From NCBI RefSeq assembly GCF_025770725.1, contig NZ_JANZKZ010000001.1:682001-746000 (forward strand): DNA of 64,000 nt, written 5' to 3'. The notes below the pieces were generated by a model. It made no database searches, was not told where the DNA came from, and was given only the letters and a program-made list of their open reading frames with translations. Positions within the stretch are counted from its first letter, which is position 1, and every line of letters starts with the position of its first letter. The position numbers and the translations under genes were made by a program. Positions 9,569 through 18,318 of the stretch are shown piece by piece. Source of the DNA: Sulfurospirillum oryzae. GTDB lineage: Bacteria; Campylobacterota; Campylobacteria; Campylobacterales; Sulfurospirillaceae.

Positions 9569-10108
9569 TTGACTTATTTTACAATACTTCATTGGTTCGC
9601 CATGATTATACTTCTCTTAGTTTTTATTTTGGTTATTACGCTGACTATCCGTAATCATGATGGAAAATCTTCATTGCTTGCACCTATTCTTGCCACATTC
9701 TTTGTTTTAGGCATTTTCGCTATCTTTACAATCTATGGACTCGATAAATACACTAAAATTGCGCGACTCGAAAATGTAGTACAAAAAAAAGTGTTGATCA
9801 ATGAGTCTTTTTCTATTTCTGGGCAAATCCGCAATATTGGCAACTTTACAATAGGATCATGTGTTTTAGAAGTCAAGGTTGCAAATGAATTGAGCGATAC
9901 CACAGGCAGCGAGTCCATCGTATTCGCACCTAAATCGGTATTTGACAATCTCTTTAGTAAAGAGTCTATTTATTCAGTAGATACAACGAAAGAATTTGTG
10001 ATTGCAGAAAATCTTCATACAGGAGAAATGCGTAACTTTACTGTCTTTATGCGCTATCCACCCTCTTTTGCAAAACCTTATACGCGCTATGAGCTTTACT
10101 GCCACTAA
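9569..10108 (+). CDS. DUF2393-type membrane protein (second of two)
   Basis: A 179-residue protein read from a TTG codon with AAAGGAGT directly upstream, 10 bases after its paralogue. It has two N-terminal membrane helices followed by a domain with SGQIRNIGNFTIGSC. The motif G-x-I-x-N-x-x-N-F-T is shared with the preceding gene. Both may form a membrane complex, but no role can be assigned. It ends the plus-strand unit; the convergent radical SAM gene ends four bases further on, with no terminator hairpin visible between them. Confidence 0.65.
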   Translation: MTYFTILHWFAMIILLLVFILVITLTIRNHDGKSSLLAPILATFFVLGIFAIFTIYGLDKYTKIARLENVVQKKVLINESFSISGQIRNIGNFTIGSCVLEVKVANELSDTTGSESIVFAPKSVFDNLFSKESIYSVDTTKEFVIAENLHTGEMRNFTVFMRYPPSFAKPYTRYELYCH

Positions 10109-10111
10109 GAG

Positions 10112-11065
10112 TTAATAAATAAATCCTTCTTGTTTGAGTGCTTTTCGTATATTAAACATCTGCTGATGCTTGGTATAACACCATGAAGGAGAAAGCAGTG
10201 TCTCATCTTCAATACCCGCGCTCACACGTTGCAGCATTACATCTTCGGGTAAAAGTTTAATCGCTTCAATCAAAGATTGAATATAACACTCTTCAGAGAT
10301 AGGCATAAACTCGCCTTTTTTAAAATCATTGGCAAGTGCCGTTCGTTTCACCACATACAAAGGGTGAAATTTAAAGGAGTGAACGCCTAGATTAAGTGCA
10401 AATTTAACACTCTCCAATGCCATTTGAGGTGTTTCACCCGGTAGTCCAAAAATAACATGTGCACACATTTTAAGTCCATACTGACGCGTTAAAGCAATGT
10501 ATTTTTCAATATTAGCACTATCATGCCCACGGTTTATTCGCTTTAATGTCTCATCCGAAGAGGATTGAACACCATACTCAATCCAAATCTCATGCTCTTT
10601 TGAAAGCTCTGCTAAATAAGCAATAACCTCTTCATTGATACTATCAGTACGTGTCCCAATACTAAGTCCTACGACACCTTCAAAACTGAGTGCCTTGGTA
10701 TAAAGCGCTCTAAGTGTCTCAAGCGGCGCGTAAGTATTGGTAAAAGATTGAAAATAGACAATAAATTTCTGAGCACCAAATTTTTTAGTCAGTGCAACTT
10801 TTGTCTTTTTATATTGCGCTTCTAATTGAAGAAGTTGAAACTCTAAATAAGGATTTTCTGATGTAGGACTCAGGAAAAATCGTTTGGGTTGGTTGTGCTC
10901 TAAGTTAGGGCTGAATGATTCGTTTTCACAAAAAACACAACCCCCACGTGCTACGGTACCATCGATATTTGGACATGTAAAGCCAGAGATAGAAATGGGA
11001 ATTTTATAGACTTTTTCCCCAAATTTTCTCTTAAAGTACCGTCCTGCGGTTAAAATCTCGCGCAT
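10112..11065 (-). CDS. Radical SAM protein of the TIGR01212 / YhcC family
   Basis: A 317-residue protein with the unusual cysteine spacing of this family: Cys31, then 11 residues, then Cys43-x-x-Cys46, which ligates the 4Fe-4S cluster. Further motifs are the YFQSFTNTYAPLETL and the GLSIGTRTDSI segments of the SAM-binding barrel. The precise reaction is unknown. Its ATG shares one base with the purF stop (TAATG), so it is translated from the purF message. Confidence 0.85.
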   Translation of the reverse strand: MREILTAGRYFKRKFGEKVYKIPISISGFTCPNIDGTVARGGCVFCENESFSPNLEHNQPKRFFLSPTSENPYLEFQLLQLEAQYKKTKVALTKKFGAQKFIVYFQSFTNTYAPLETLRALYTKALSFEGVVGLSIGTRTDSINEEVIAYLAELSKEHEIWIEYGVQSSSDETLKRINRGHDSANIEKYIALTRQYGLKMCAHVIFGLPGETPQMALESVKFALNLGVHSFKFHPLYVVKRTALANDFKKGEFMPISEECYIQSLIEAIKLLPEDVMLQRVSAGIEDETLLSPSWCYTKHQQMFNIRKALKQEGFIY

Positions 11066-12402
11066 TATTTAATAAAATAGTTTCCATCAAAACTAACCAG
11101 TGAATAGTTCATATCATTACCAATGCTCTCTTTAAGTGCTTCAATACTTAAAAAGGCCAATGAATCTGCTTCAATGTACTCTCTGACTTCTTCGACATTT
11201 TTATTGGCACTAATAAGCTCTTTATAGCTTGGTGTATCAATACCATACAAGCAAGGATGTTCAATCGTCGGAGCTGCAATGCGCATATGCACTTCAGCAG
11301 CACCTGCGCGTTTTAGCATTTTAACAATCTGGCGTGAAGTTGTACCTCTTACAATACTATCATCAATCACTACGATCTTCTTGCCCTCTAAAATCTTATG
11401 AATAGGAGAGAGTTTCAGTTTAACTTTCAAATCACGCACCGCTTGCGTAGGCTCGATAAACGTTCTTCCAACGTAATGATTTCGAACAATTGCCATTTCA
11501 AAAGGAATTCCACTTGCTTGCGCATAGCCAAGCGCTGCACTTACGCCACTATCAGGTACGGGAATAACAAAATCTGCGTCAACTGGAGCTAGTTCTGCAA
11601 GCTTCATACCCATTTTTTTGCGTGCCGCATAAACATTTTTACCTTCAATGACACTGTCAGGACGAGCAAAATAGATAAATTCAAAGGCGCAGATATGCGG
11701 ATCTGGCTCAAAAAGTTGAATGCTTTCAAACTCATCTTTACCATGTTGAAAAATAACCATTTCTCCAGGTCTTACATCTCTTACAAACTCAGCGTCTACA
11801 AGATCAAGCGCACACGTCTCACTCGCAACGATATAACCACCCTCTTTTAATTTACCAATTGACAAAGGACGTACACCGTAACGATCACGCACAGCAAACA
11901 TCTTGGATCTACTTTGGATCAAAAGACAGTAAGCACCTTTAATGACATGTAAAGCTTCGATGATACGATCTTTAAGTTTTCCTTGTTGCGAGCGAGCAAT
12001 TAAATGAATAATATTTTCGGTGTCCATAGAAGATTGAAAAATAGCGCCTTGTTCAACAAGCTTGCTTCGCACTTCATGCTTATTAATTAAATTTCCATTG
12101 TGAACAATCGAAATGTCACCAAGCTTATAACTTGCAGCAACGGGTTGTGCATCTCTTACAGAGTCACTTCCTGCAGTTGAATAACGGTTATGACCAATTG
12201 CCATATCACCATGTAAGAAAGAGAGTTTGTCTTCGTTAAAAACTTCGGTAACTAAACCATTATCTTTAATCGTTCTGATTTTCTTGCCATCACTGGCACT
12301 GATACCTGTTGCCTCTTGTCCGCGGTGTTGCATCGCGAACAGAGCATAATAGGCTATTTTAGAAGCATGTTTTACATCAAATACACCAACAATCGCACAC
12401 AT
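11065..12402 (-). CDS. purF: Amidophosphoribosyltransferase
   Basis: A 445-residue protein starting MCAIVGVF; Cys2 becomes the N-terminal nucleophile of the glutaminase domain after Met removal, with no propeptide. The phosphoribosyltransferase domain carries the PRPP motif VVIDDSIVRGTTS near residues 344-356. The enzyme transfers glutamine amide nitrogen to PRPP, the committed step of purine synthesis. A near-copy of the palindrome (GACATGTAAA, 11944-11953) lies within it. It is preceded by dapB with a 19-base gap on the same strand. Confidence 0.96.
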   Translation of the reverse strand: MCAIVGVFDVKHASKIAYYALFAMQHRGQEATGISASDGKKIRTIKDNGLVTEVFNEDKLSFLHGDMAIGHNRYSTAGSDSVRDAQPVAASYKLGDISIVHNGNLINKHEVRSKLVEQGAIFQSSMDTENIIHLIARSQQGKLKDRIIEALHVIKGAYCLLIQSRSKMFAVRDRYGVRPLSIGKLKEGGYIVASETCALDLVDAEFVRDVRPGEMVIFQHGKDEFESIQLFEPDPHICAFEFIYFARPDSVIEGKNVYAARKKMGMKLAELAPVDADFVIPVPDSGVSAALGYAQASGIPFEMAIVRNHYVGRTFIEPTQAVRDLKVKLKLSPIHKILEGKKIVVIDDSIVRGTTSRQIVKMLKRAGAAEVHMRIAAPTIEHPCLYGIDTPSYKELISANKNVEEVREYIEADSLAFLSIEALKESIGNDMNYSLVSFDGNYFIK

Positions 12403-12421
12403 AAGTTCATATCACCTTTTC

Positions 12422-13189
12422 TTAAAGACCTAAGCAGTCACTAATTGTATAAAGACCATTAGGTTGATTGATGATCCACTTTGCGGCCTTAATTGCGCCT
12501 TTGGCAAAGGTATCACGACTGGTTGCTGTATGGTTCATCTCAATAAATTCACCATCATTGTAAAATCCTACGGTGTGACGTCCTACAATGTCACCACCGC
12601 GGAGTGCCATTATAGCAATCTCATCTTTGGTACGCTCGCCAATAAGACCATTACGTCCACTAACACGTACATCGTCTAGATTAAGTCCACGTCCGCGGGC
12701 TGCATGCTCACCAAGGGTTAATGCTGTGCCACTTGGAGCATCTTTTTTAAAGCGGTGATGCTGTTCTACGATCTCGATATCAAAATCACTGAGGCTTTTT
12801 GAAGCAAGCTCCACTAAACGATTCAAAACGGCTACACCTAAAGACATATTGGTTGAGTAAAGAATAGGCATATTGTTTGCTGCTTCTTTTAAAAGATTGT
12901 GTTGATGCTCATTGAGGCCTGTTGTACCGATGACTAATGGCGTTGGGTGCTTTAAAGCATTTTCAAGCAATGCTTCCGTGCCTATTCCAATCGTAAAATC
13001 AATAACAACATCCGCTTTTTGTAAAAGTGTTAGCACATCATCGGTAACAACTGCATCTTTTGGAGGTGTAAATCCAAAATCTTCAATCGCATGCAAAACA
13101 TAAGGTTTTGCCTCTTTATCTTTGGTAAGATTCTCAATGAGTAATCTCCCTACTCTACCAGTTGAGCCGTGAATTCCAACGTGTATCAT
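12422..13189 (-). CDS. dapB: 4-hydroxy-tetrahydrodipicolinate reductase
   Basis: A 255-residue protein with the nucleotide-binding loop GSTGRVGR at residues 8-15, the catalytic segment EQHHRFKKDAPSGTA in the middle and VGRHTVGFYNDGE near the C-terminus. DapB makes tetrahydrodipicolinate with NAD(P)H in the lysine and meso-diaminopimelate pathway and so feeds peptidoglycan synthesis. It lies 18 bases after trxB on the same strand. Confidence 0.95.
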   Translation of the reverse strand: MIHVGIHGSTGRVGRLLIENLTKDKEAKPYVLHAIEDFGFTPPKDAVVTDDVLTLLQKADVVIDFTIGIGTEALLENALKHPTPLVIGTTGLNEHQHNLLKEAANNMPILYSTNMSLGVAVLNRLVELASKSLSDFDIEIVEQHHRFKKDAPSGTALTLGEHAARGRGLNLDDVRVSGRNGLIGERTKDEIAIMALRGGDIVGRHTVGFYNDGEFIEMNHTATSRDTFAKGAIKAAKWIINQPNGLYTISDCLGL

Positions 13190-13207
13190 TCTAAATTTTC
13201 CTTCTTC

Positions 13208-14140
13208 TTAATGGTTCACATATTCTAACGCTTGGATACCAGCAGTTGCGCCATCACCCGCAGCACACACTACTTGTTTTGAAGCCTTTATTCGTAAGTC
13301 GCCTGCAGCAAAAAGTCCTTTGACAGATGTTTTCATATTTAGGTCTACAACAACATTACCATTTTCATCTATTTCACATAAAAAGCTTCCATCTTCTTGC
13401 TTTAAAATAGCATTATTCACATTCATTCCAACAAAAACAAAGACACCTGGCACTGCGATATCTCTTTCCTTACCTGCATCATCTACGACAATAATGCCAT
13501 TTAAGCCCATTTTATCACCGTACGCTTTTTTAACGGTTACATTTAAAACAAGCTCTATTTTTGGATTATTCTTAACTTTTTCAATCGTACTTGGGCTTGC
13601 TCTGAACGTATCACGTCTGTGAACTAAATAGACTTTTGAGCAAATATGTGAAAGATAAAGAGCCTCTTCTAAAGCGGTATCACCACCACCCAATGCTACA
13701 ACTTCTCTGTTTTTATAAAAAAAGCCATCACATGTTGCACAGGTACTAACACCTTTACCAAACAATTCTGCTTCACCTTCAAAATTAGCTTTTTTAGGAG
13801 TGCTTCCTGTGCAAACAATCACACTTTTTGCCTGTTCACTTTTTCCACCAGCTAAAGAAATCTGAAATGTACCATCTTCATTTTTAGAGATACGCGTGAC
13901 CTCTTCCATTGCATGTTTCAAACCAAAACGCATACACTGTTCTGACCAAGGTGCCATAAAATCTAAACCGCTTAATATTTGCGCACTTCCTGGATAATTT
14001 TCTATTTCACTACTACTGGTGATTTGTCCGCCAGGAAGACCTTTTTCAAACATCACCACGTTTTTTAAACCGCCGCGTGTTGCGTACAATCCAGCACTTA
14101 GTCCTGCTGGGCCACCGCCAATAATTGCTAGATCTAACAT
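13208..14140 (-). CDS. trxB: Thioredoxin reductase
   Basis: A 310-residue flavoprotein with the FAD-binding GGGPAG at residues 8-13, the redox pair CATC within CATCDGFF near residues 135-138, the NAD(P)-binding [10 protein letters not shown] and a C-terminal FAD motif ending in AAGD. It recycles the thioredoxin encoded just upstream on the same strand, which in turn can support the Bcp peroxiredoxin in this window. A 129-base gap with a hairpin separates it from trxA. Confidence 0.95.
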   Translation of the reverse strand: MLDLAIIGGGPAGLSAGLYATRGGLKNVVMFEKGLPGGQITSSSEIENYPGSAQILSGLDFMAPWSEQCMRFGLKHAMEEVTRISKNEDGTFQISLAGGKSEQAKSVIVCTGSTPKKANFEGEAELFGKGVSTCATCDGFFYKNREVVALGGGDTALEEALYLSHICSKVYLVHRRDTFRASPSTIEKVKNNPKIELVLNVTVKKAYGDKMGLNGIIVVDDAGKERDIAVPGVFVFVGMNVNNAILKQEDGSFLCEIDENGNVVVDLNMKTSVKGLFAAGDLRIKASKQVVCAAGDGATAGIQALEYVNH

Positions 14141-14235
14141 GGTTTTTCCTTATATTTCTTTAGACTGAATGAATAATAGTTCGTAAACTAAGCAGATACA
14201 AATCATGCTCATAGCCTAAAAGAGGTATTGTAGAC

Positions 14236-14257
14236 AAGGAAGTCTAATGACTTCCTT
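14236..14257. terminator. Stem-loop between trxA and trxB
   Basis: AAGGAAGT (14236-14243) pairs with ACTTCCTT (14250-14257) around a 6-base loop, shortly after the trxA stop. On the minus strand there is no clear T-run after the stem, so it may be an attenuating or processing hairpin instead of a strong terminator. On the plus strand it is followed by an AAAATTTTTATT stretch. Confidence 0.45.
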
Positions 14258-14269
14258 ACAAAATTTTTA

Positions 14270-14587
14270 TTAAAGAAGAGAATTAACTTTGTCAGTTAAA
14301 ACTTGTTTGGATGATGCACCAATCATTTGATCCACTAACTCACCGTTTTTAAAGAAAAGAATCGTTGGAATTGACCTGATGCCATATTTAATAGCAACAT
14401 CTTGCTCTTCGTCAGTATTGACTTTACAAATTTTTGCTTTACCATCAAAATCGCCTGCTAATTCATCAATAACTGGAGCGATCATACGACAAGGTCCACA
14501 CCAAGGTGCCCAAAAGTCTACTAAAGCTACGCCTTCGGCTACTGTACTATCAAAATTTGATGCATTTAACTCTAGATATTTTCCCAT
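14270..14587 (-). CDS. trxA: Thioredoxin
   Basis: A 105-residue thioredoxin with the canonical active site WCGPC at residues 29-33, the cis-proline loop SIPT and the GASSKQVL C-terminal helix. It is a general cytoplasmic disulfide reductant. It has its own promoter-like TATAAT upstream and lies beside trxB. Confidence 0.97.
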   Translation of the reverse strand: MGKYLELNASNFDSTVAEGVALVDFWAPWCGPCRMIAPVIDELAGDFDGKAKICKVNTDEEQDVAIKYGIRSIPTILFFKNGELVDQMIGASSKQVLTDKVNSLL

Positions 14588-14622
14588 TTTTATCCCCTAA
14601 AACGTTATTTTATAGATGATCA

Positions 14623-14628
14623 ATTATA
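14623..14628 (-). promoter_or_regulatory. Probable -10 element of trxA
   Basis: TATAAT on the minus strand, 36 bases before the trxA ATG, followed by a strong AGGGGA ribosome-binding site. Confidence 0.55.
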
Positions 14629-14672
14629 CTCACTCTAACTTTAAAATTACCATAGCACATCAAGTTATTTTT

Positions 14673-14999
14673 TTAGTAAGTAATATTTTTTATTATTTCT
14701 ATTGTTTTGGGCGTTACTAAAATAGCATCAATTTGGTAATCATCTGTGGTAGCATGCGTCAATAAATAATAGTTAATTGTTTTAATGATTTTAGCCATTT
14801 TAGAGGGCGTTATACGTGTAATAGGATCATAGTTTTGTGAAAATTTAACTTCGCAAAAATGAAGAATATTCTCTTTTTTTGCGATAATGTCTATCTCGCC
14901 AAATTTGGAGTGAAAATTTCGCATAAAAATAGTGTAGCCTTCTTTTTCTAAATAGGAAGAAGCCCTCTCTTCAGCTTCTTTACCTACTTTTAGACTCAT
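14673..14999 (-). CDS. yraN: YraN / UPF0102 family nuclease-fold protein
   Basis: A 108-residue protein with the GEIDIIAKKENILHFCEVK stretch, the E/D-x-K core of the restriction-endonuclease-like fold that defines UPF0102. Relatives are linked by context to DNA repair or recombination but remain poorly characterised. Its ATG shares one base with the hom stop (TAATG), so it is translationally linked to hom. Confidence 0.88.
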   Translation of the reverse strand: MSLKVGKEAEERASSYLEKEGYTIFMRNFHSKFGEIDIIAKKENILHFCEVKFSQNYDPITRITPSKMAKIIKTINYYLLTHATTDDYQIDAILVTPKTIEIIKNITY

Positions 15000-16270
15000 T
15001 AGGACTCAATGCGTATCATTGCTGGTTTAAGTTCTATAAACTCTAACTGACTTAGTTCTTGAAGTGCTTTTTGAATATCGCTCTCTTTACATGTATGGGT
15101 TGAGAAAAGTAAGACCGCACTCTCTTCTCTGTTTGCATCTTGTTTTTGTAAGAAACTGCTAATAGAAATAGTATGCTTACCTAAAATTTCAGAGATTTTT
15201 GAGAGAACACCTATTTTATCAGCTACCGTTACACGAATATAATACTGTGTGCAAATGTCATCTTTATTCATCAGTGTCAAACCACTTTTTTCAAGCGGCT
15301 TAATAAAGCCTAACATGGGTGAATTTTGTGTATGCCTTGCAATGTCGATAAGGTCTGAAACAACAGCACTTGCGGTAGCACTTCCTCCAGCTCCAGGTCC
15401 ATAATACATCGTCTCACCCACACGATCACCAATAACACTAATACCGTTCATCACGCCATCAACTTTTGCTATCATCTGCTTGATCGGAACAAGTGCTGGA
15501 TGTACACGAAGTTCTACTTGATCACCACTTTTTTTAGCAATGGTAAGGAGTTTAATGTTGTAGCCAAATTCTTTTGCAAAATAGATGTCTTCACTGTTGA
15601 TATGCTCAATGCCCTCAATCAAAATCTCTTCAGGCTTGACATCAATTCCGTAAGCAATGCTGGCTAAAATAAGCAGTTTATGTGCTGCATCAAATCCACC
15701 TACATCAAAGGTCGGATCAGCCTCTGCATAGCCTAAAGCTTGTGCTTCTTTCAGAACATCTGCAAATTCTGCTTTTTCATTCATCATCTTGGTTAAAATG
15801 AAATTACATGTACCATTCATAATGCCTTTAATAGCATCAATATGATTAGCACTTAACCCTTCGCGAAGTGCTTTAATGATAGGAATTCCACCCGCAACAC
15901 TGGCTTCATACCCAATAGGAGTATTGCCAGCAAGATCACGCAACTCATAGCGATGGTATGCTAGAAGTGCTTTGTTAGCTGTGACAACGGCTTTTTTATT
16001 TTTAAGAGCACGTGTTACAATTTTATAGGCTTCATCCACACCACCCATTAATTCAACCACAACATCGACATCTGGGTTTTCTAAAACATCATCCACATTA
16101 CTGCTCAAAGGGATGTTAACATCCCTTTTTTTTGTTATATCTTTAACGACACCGATGATAGGAACAATTTTTTTGCCACTGCGTGCTGTGATGATATCTT
16201 CATTTTCTTGTAAAATCTTAATAACATGGCTACCAACAGTTCCTACACCAATAATTCCTACTTTGATCAT
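14999..16270 (-). CDS. hom: Homoserine dehydrogenase
   Basis: A 423-residue protein with the NAD(P)-binding GVGTVGSHV at residues 8-16, the catalytic segment around GTCNFILTKM and DVGGFDAAHKL, and a C-terminal ACT domain (VADKIGVLSKISEILG) that commonly mediates threonine feedback. It reduces aspartate semialdehyde to homoserine for threonine and methionine. Two TACATGTA copies occur here; the one at 15805-15812 coincides with the conserved Thr-Cys-Asn and may be chance. A terminator-like palindrome on the opposite strand lies near its 5' end (16107-16133). Confidence 0.96.
   Translation of the reverse strand: MIKVGIIGVGTVGSHVIKILQENEDIITARSGKKIVPIIGVVKDITKKRDVNIPLSSNVDDVLENPDVDVVVELMGGVDEAYKIVTRALKNKKAVVTANKALLAYHRYELRDLAGNTPIGYEASVAGGIPIIKALREGLSANHIDAIKGIMNGTCNFILTKMMNEKAEFADVLKEAQALGYAEADPTFDVGGFDAAHKLLILASIAYGIDVKPEEILIEGIEHINSEDIYFAKEFGYNIKLLTIAKKSGDQVELRVHPALVPIKQMIAKVDGVMNGISVIGDRVGETMYYGPGAGGSATASAVVSDLIDIARHTQNSPMLGFIKPLEKSGLTLMNKDDICTQYYIRVTVADKIGVLSKISEILGKHTISISSFLQKQDANREESAVLLFSTHTCKESDIQKALQELSQLEFIELKPAMIRIES
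16107..16133 (+). terminator. Intragenic, antisense terminator-like palindrome in hom
   Basis: A perfect 22-base palindrome, AAAGGGATGTT followed by AACATCCCTTT (16107-16128), continues directly into a run of eight T (16126-16133) on the plus strand. This is the layout of an intrinsic terminator facing transcription antisense to hom. On the coding strand it encodes Lys-Lys-Arg-Asp-Val-Asn-Ile-Pro at about residues 46-54. Confidence 0.5.
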
Positions 16271-17487
16271 TCCTGTAAGCCTTCTAAACTTTTCAAATAC
16301 TTCTTCACATTACGTGCTGCTTGGCGTATTCTGTTCTCATTTTCGATGAGTGCAATTCTGACATATCCTTCACCACTCTCACCAAAACCAATACCTGGGC
16401 TCACTGCAATTTTGGCTTCCTGAAGCAGTTGTTTTGCAAATTCCATACTCCCTAAATGTGCAGCAACTTTTGGGATTTTTGCCCATACGAACATGGTTGA
16501 TTGTGGTTTTTCCATTGGCCAGCCCGCATTGTTAAAGCTCTCGACTAAAACATCTCGACGTTTTTTATACGTTGCGCGAATTTCATCAACACACTCTTGT
16601 GGGCCATCAAGAGCAACGGTTGAAGCCACTTGAATTGGGGTAAACATACCATAGTCAAACCATGATTTGATTTTTTGAAGTGCACCAACAAGTTTTTTGT
16701 TACCCACAACAAAACCAACACGCCAACCTGCCATATTGTAGCTTTTAGAGAGTGTATAACACTCAACAGCGACATCTTTAGCACCTTCTACTTGAAAGAT
16801 AGATGGTGTTTCATAGCCATCAAAAGAAAGATCCGCATAAGCAATATCACTAATAATATAAAAGCGTTCTTCTTTAGCATAAGCGACCAGCTCTTCATAA
16901 AAAGAGACATCGGTTGTTACACAGGTTGGGTTATGTGGAAAGTTAACAACGACAAATTTTGGTTTTGGAGCTGATTCTTTAAACACTTTTTTCAATTTTG
17001 TAAAAAATTGCTCTTTATCAAGTTCATATTTCTCATTATAATCAATTCCAAATTTGTGAACATTTCCACCTGCAATCATAAAAGCATACGCATGGATTGG
17101 ATAAGCAGGATCAGGAACAACGGCTACATCGCCTGGGTTCATAATGGCTTGTGCTAAATGCACAAAACCCTCTTTACTACCAAGTGTTGCGACAGCTTCA
17201 GTGTTAGGATCGAGCGTAACCCCATATTTACGTGCATACCAATTACAAATCGCTAAACGTAATTTATAGATACCTTTACTAACCGAATAACCATGTGTAC
17301 CGTCTTTTTGAGCAGACTCTACAAGCTTATCAATAATATGCTGTGGCGTTCTTCCATCAGGATTTCCCATTGAAAAGTCAATAATATCATCACCGGCATG
17401 GCGAGCTGCTAATTTTAGGTCATTAATTTGGGCGAAAACATACCCTGGTAATCTATCTATTGTATTAAATCTAATCTCATCAAACAT
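16267..17487 (-). CDS. PLP-dependent aminotransferase (AlaC / aspartate aminotransferase-like)
   Basis: A 406-residue fold-type I aminotransferase. The PLP lysine lies in LSKSYNMAGWRVGF, which is close to E. coli AlaC and to enzymes often annotated as LL-diaminopimelate aminotransferase. NFPHNPT and SDIAYADLSFDG complete the cofactor site. Alanine or aspartate transamination is most likely; the substrate cannot be fixed from sequence. The stop overlaps the hom start by four bases (ATGA), in line with a joint amino-acid unit. Confidence 0.85.
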   Translation of the reverse strand: MFDEIRFNTIDRLPGYVFAQINDLKLAARHAGDDIIDFSMGNPDGRTPQHIIDKLVESAQKDGTHGYSVSKGIYKLRLAICNWYARKYGVTLDPNTEAVATLGSKEGFVHLAQAIMNPGDVAVVPDPAYPIHAYAFMIAGGNVHKFGIDYNEKYELDKEQFFTKLKKVFKESAPKPKFVVVNFPHNPTCVTTDVSFYEELVAYAKEERFYIISDIAYADLSFDGYETPSIFQVEGAKDVAVECYTLSKSYNMAGWRVGFVVGNKKLVGALQKIKSWFDYGMFTPIQVASTVALDGPQECVDEIRATYKKRRDVLVESFNNAGWPMEKPQSTMFVWAKIPKVAAHLGSMEFAKQLLQEAKIAVSPGIGFGESGEGYVRIALIENENRIRQAARNVKKYLKSLEGLQE

Positions 17488-17502
17488 AATCTTTCTCCTC
17501 TT

Positions 17503-18318
17503 TTACTCTTTTACATGTAAAGATAATCCATGCTTTATATTCTCAAGCATAAAAGCATCGCCAATTTTTAAATAAGCGGCATTACTAGGAACTTTTAGCT
17601 TCAGCGTTCTTGTCGATTCTTCGGATTTGACATCACTTAATAGATGCAAATTCCCATCAAAAAAGACAACATCGGGGAACCAACGATCACCTGCATGAAC
17701 CGTTATTGTTACCTCTCTCATATTCTTCACATCAATCCAATAAGGCTTCAAAGGTTTGCCTAATGGCGTCGTAACTCCACTTTCTACCTTTTTAGCGCCT
17801 AAATAAGCGTTACTTGAATCAATGTCATAAAACCAGTATTGGTCATCATTTTTTACGATATTCGTTATAGTGCATCCTCTAGCCTCAAGGGCATTCGCGA
17901 AGGCTTCAGGATCGACAATATGCTCTGTTTGAAGGTAGATCTCCCAAACAAATCCAGCACTATCACGTAACGCATTACTCGTTAAAAAGTAGTTATATCC
18001 CATTGCCTCTAAAGATTCATTCACAATCTTGAGAAAAATCAATGGATCATTTTGTGTACGAAAAGCCAATCTTAACTGAATGGGTTTATCGTATAAAAGC
18101 TGTAATAAACCATTTTTTTTCAGTACAGAGATGACTTTAACACTATTCACTTCACCATTAGATTTTGTGAAATTGCTGCTTTCAGCAAAAAGTACCTGAA
18201 TAAGGTTTTTTTGCGTTTCATACTTTGTCGAACCAACGAAACTTTTAATTTTGTCTTGAAGATTTTGAGCCCCAAATAAAGAGAGCGCTAAGGTTAAGAT
18301 AAGGAGTAATTTTTTCAC
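17503..18318 (-). CDS. Secreted periplasmic protein of unknown function
   Basis: A 271-residue protein with a clear signal peptide (MKKLLLILTLALSLFGAQ). It starts at GTG, whose bases overlap the TGA of the upstream gene (GTGA). Mature residues are mixed alpha/beta with an ITVHAGDRWFPDVVFFDGN segment and no family I can name. From memory, the syntenic C. jejuni gene is also annotated only as periplasmic. Its coupling to the membrane-anchored neighbour suggests the two act together in the envelope. A 12-base copy of the palindrome (17510-17521) encodes Leu-His-Val-Lys at its extreme C-terminus. Confidence 0.75.
   Translation of the reverse strand: MKKLLLILTLALSLFGAQNLQDKIKSFVGSTKYETQKNLIQVLFAESSNFTKSNGEVNSVKVISVLKKNGLLQLLYDKPIQLRLAFRTQNDPLIFLKIVNESLEAMGYNYFLTSNALRDSAGFVWEIYLQTEHIVDPEAFANALEARGCTITNIVKNDDQYWFYDIDSSNAYLGAKKVESGVTTPLGKPLKPYWIDVKNMREVTITVHAGDRWFPDVVFFDGNLHLLSDVKSEESTRTLKLKVPSNAAYLKIGDAFMLENIKHGLSLHVKE

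Noticed and set aside
9783-9790. A8 run in the second DUF2393 gene as a slippage site
   Set aside because: Such A runs are common at this base composition and the frame is intact.
10972-11953. GACATGTAAA at 10972 and 11944 as full motif copies
   Set aside because: They lack the first T of the 8-base core, so they are listed only as near-copies.
14141-14269. tRNA or small RNA in the trxB-trxA gap
   Set aside because: No cloverleaf or T-loop consensus was found, only one hairpin. Other gaps of similar size also lack tRNA features.
15805-15812. TACATGTA in hom as evidence for the dispersed motif
   Set aside because: It encodes part of the conserved Gly-Thr-Cys-Asn of homoserine dehydrogenases, so this copy may be coincidental. 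I kept it in the count but give it no weight.
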